From JBMNGG01 sp050949705 (lineage in GTDB: Bacteria > Bacillota > Thermosediminibacteria > Thermosediminibacterales > Tepidanaerobacteraceae), in NCBI GenBank assembly GCA_050949705.1, contig JBMNGG010000008.1, positions 319,872 through 383,871 of the forward strand: a DNA stretch of 64,000 nucleotides, written 5' to 3'. Below the pieces are notes generated by a model. That model ran no database searches, was not told the origin of the DNA, and worked only from the letters and a program-made list of their open reading frames with translations. Positions 62,329 to 64,000 of the stretch are shown piece after piece (position 1 is the stretch's first letter; each line of letters begins with the position of its first letter). Position numbers and translations under genes: made by a program.

Positions 62329-64000
62329 ATGATAGGAAAAATTTTAGGAAACCGTTACACGGTTTTGGAGGAAATTAGCGGCGGAGGTATGGCTGTAGTT
62401 TATAAAGCCAAATGTAATCTACTCAATAGAATTGTAGCTATAAAAGTCTTAAAATCAGAGTTTGCAGGTGACGAAGCTTTTGTAAGGCGATTTAGGAGGG
62501 AAGCCCAAGCTGCTGCTAGTTTATCTCATCCTAATATCGTAGGTATTTATGATGTTGGCGAGGAAGATGGCTTATATTATATAGTTATGGAATATGTGGA
62601 GGGAGAAACTTTAAAGGAACTAATAAGAAGAAACTCTCCACTTAGTCTAACAGAAGTTATAAAAACAGGAATACAAATTTGTGAGGCGTTAGAATGCGCT
62701 CATAAAAATAAAATAGTTCATAGAGATATAAAATCCCAAAATATAATGATAACTGATGATGGGAGAGTAAAAGTTACAGATTTTGGTATTGCAAGGGCGG
62801 CAGGGGGTGCAACTCTAACCAATACCGGCAATGTTTTCGGTTCTGTTCAGTATTTTTCTCCGGAACATGCCAGAAGTGATATGGTAGATGAAAGATCTGA
62901 TTTGTATTCATTAGGTATAGTATTATACGAGGCTTTTACCGGTTTTCTACCTTTTAATGGGCAGACACCTGTAGCCATAGCTTTAAAGCAAATACAGGAA
63001 AAGCCAGAAAAAATAACTAAAATAATTCCTGGTTTTCCTGAACAACTCGATATTATTGTGCAAAAATGCTTGGAAAAATCACCAAATGAACGATATCAAC
63101 GTGCGGAGAGCTTAGATTAGACCTCGTAAAAACTTTGACTAGTCCGGAAGTAATAAACTTTAAACATGAAGATGTTGATCAAACTTTAGTCATGGATAGT
63201 ATTAATAATAATTCATCAGAATCCAATTTGAAAACGGTTAAAAGTCGCCGAGAAAGGTCATAAGAGGTTTAGCTATTGCATCTCTTTTTATTGTGCTTTT
63301 GGTACTTTTTCATATCTTGGTGCCACTTTAGCAAGAAAATATCTCGAGGTTCCTGAGGTATTAGTACCTGATGTAATAGGATTGACAGAAGAAGAAGCAG
63401 TGAAAAAACTTAAAGAGAAACAACTAGACTACAATGTGGCAGACAGAATCTTTAATTCGGCTCCGGCAGGAGAGGTTATTGACCAAAATCCCAAAGGCGA
63501 CCAGAGGATAAAGGTAAATCATCCTCCTATAGATTTGGTAATTAGTAAGGGTCCTAAAGCAGGTATAGTTCCTAAGATAATTGGTATGAGTGAGCAAGAA
63601 GGGATTGCATTACTCAGAAATAGTGGATTTATTGAGGGCCGTATTATTCCTGAGAACTCACCTGATGTCCCTGAAGGAATTATTATAGATCAGAACCCAA
63701 GAGACGGTCTTACACTTGCTGAAGGAGAGTCAATTAATTTTACCGTAAGCATAGGTCCTGAAATAATAGATGTACCAAATTTAATTGGTAAAACTCTTGA
63801 TGAGGCAAAAGAGTTATTAAGGCAAAAATCTATAGGCATAGGTACTATCTCAGAAAGACCTGATGAAGCTGCAGAAAATACCGTTATTGAGCAAAATCCG
63901 AATCCAAATCAGGGAATTAAACCACACGGAACCGTTGATTTAGTTGTAAGTAGTGGTCCTATACAGTTAAAAACAATAGTTGTACCAGTATTGCTTCCTT
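62329..64000 (+). pseudogene. prkC: PASTA-domain serine/threonine kinase PrkC, broken by three apparent single-base deletions (3' end outside window)
   Basis: Eukaryotic-type kinase: ATP loop GGGMAVVYKA, VAIKVLK, catalytic HRDIKSQN, DFGIARA, activation loop and GIVLYEAFTGFLPF. Then a juxtamembrane part, one membrane helix (LAIASLFIVLLVLF) and at least three extracellular PASTA repeats (VPDVIGLTEEEAVKKL, VPKIIGMSEQEGIALL, VPNLIGKTLDEAKELL) that sense peptidoglycan fragments. Frame breaks near 63113, 63252 and 63306-63310; adding one base at each restores SL-RLDLVKTL, RRER-VIRGLA and LF-SYLGATLARKYLEVP. Three errors in 200 bases in an otherwise perfect gene suggest base-calling faults. Confidence 0.9.

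Noticed and set aside
1..64000. CRISPR arrays, prophage or integrative elements
   Set aside because: No regularly spaced repeats, integrase or phage genes seen; the only mobile element recognised is the ISLre2-type insertion sequence.

Overview
The window is a low-GC (roughly mid-30s %) chromosome segment from an anaerobic, spore-forming Firmicute of the class Clostridia. Evidence: an [FeFe] hydrogenase operon, a complete Rnf complex of the acetogen/clostridial type (order C-D-G-E-A-B, ferredoxin-rich RnfB), spore-coat cotJABC genes, T-box and THF riboswitches, sepF/yggT/divIVA and remA-gmk-rpoZ-coaBC-priA-def-fmt-rsmB-rlmN-prpC-prkC housekeeping order. A Tepidanaerobacter/Thermosediminibacter-like syntroph or fermenter would fit, but the genus is inference.

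Region 1 (1-15 kb) is an energy-conversion island. A 5'-truncated fdhD is followed by a four-gene operon: a NuoE-like subunit, a small thioredoxin-like ferredoxin, a NuoF protein fused to a GltD-type FAD/NAD(P) domain, and a 587-aa [FeFe] hydrogenase. This looks like an electron-bifurcating hydrogenase. In front of the operon is a near-consensus sigma-54 promoter (875-890) preceded by two phased inverted repeats TAATGC-N6-GCATTA (centres 84 bp apart). Directly behind the operon lies an 875-aa protein that joins a sensory H-cluster domain, an Fe-S motif, a PAS domain, a sigma-54 AAA+ domain and a helix-turn-helix. Together these look like a self-contained one-protein H2-sensing switch controlling the hydrogenase operon; this is the most exciting item in the window. 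The rnfCDGEAB operon follows, with its own leader.

Region 2 (15-24 kb) is accessory: cotJABC, cysK, an intact ISLre2-type insertion sequence, a THF-riboswitch-controlled folT, remnants of an aldehyde:ferredoxin oxidoreductase/MoaD locus, a second free-standing [FeFe] hydrogenase-like protein, a hydroxyacid dehydrogenase and uppP.

Region 3 (24-39 kb): T-box-valS, folC, a MacB-like ABC exporter operon on the minus strand, polyprenyl synthase, a 2-nitropropane dioxygenase/FabK-like enzyme, CtpA protease, endonucleases IV and III, and a DUF1405 membrane protein.

Region 4 (39-64 kb): the ACT protein-hom-thrC-thrB operon, tRNA-Pro, the sepF/divIVA cell-division cluster, lspA-rluD-pyrR, a convergent rqcH, then a long run of housekeeping genes to a PASTA kinase cut by the window end. 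Between 41 and 64 kb at least seven apparent single-base deletions break thrC, thrB, an HlyD-like gene, divIVA and prkC. Several of these genes are normally important or essential, so base-calling or assembly errors are the simplest explanation.
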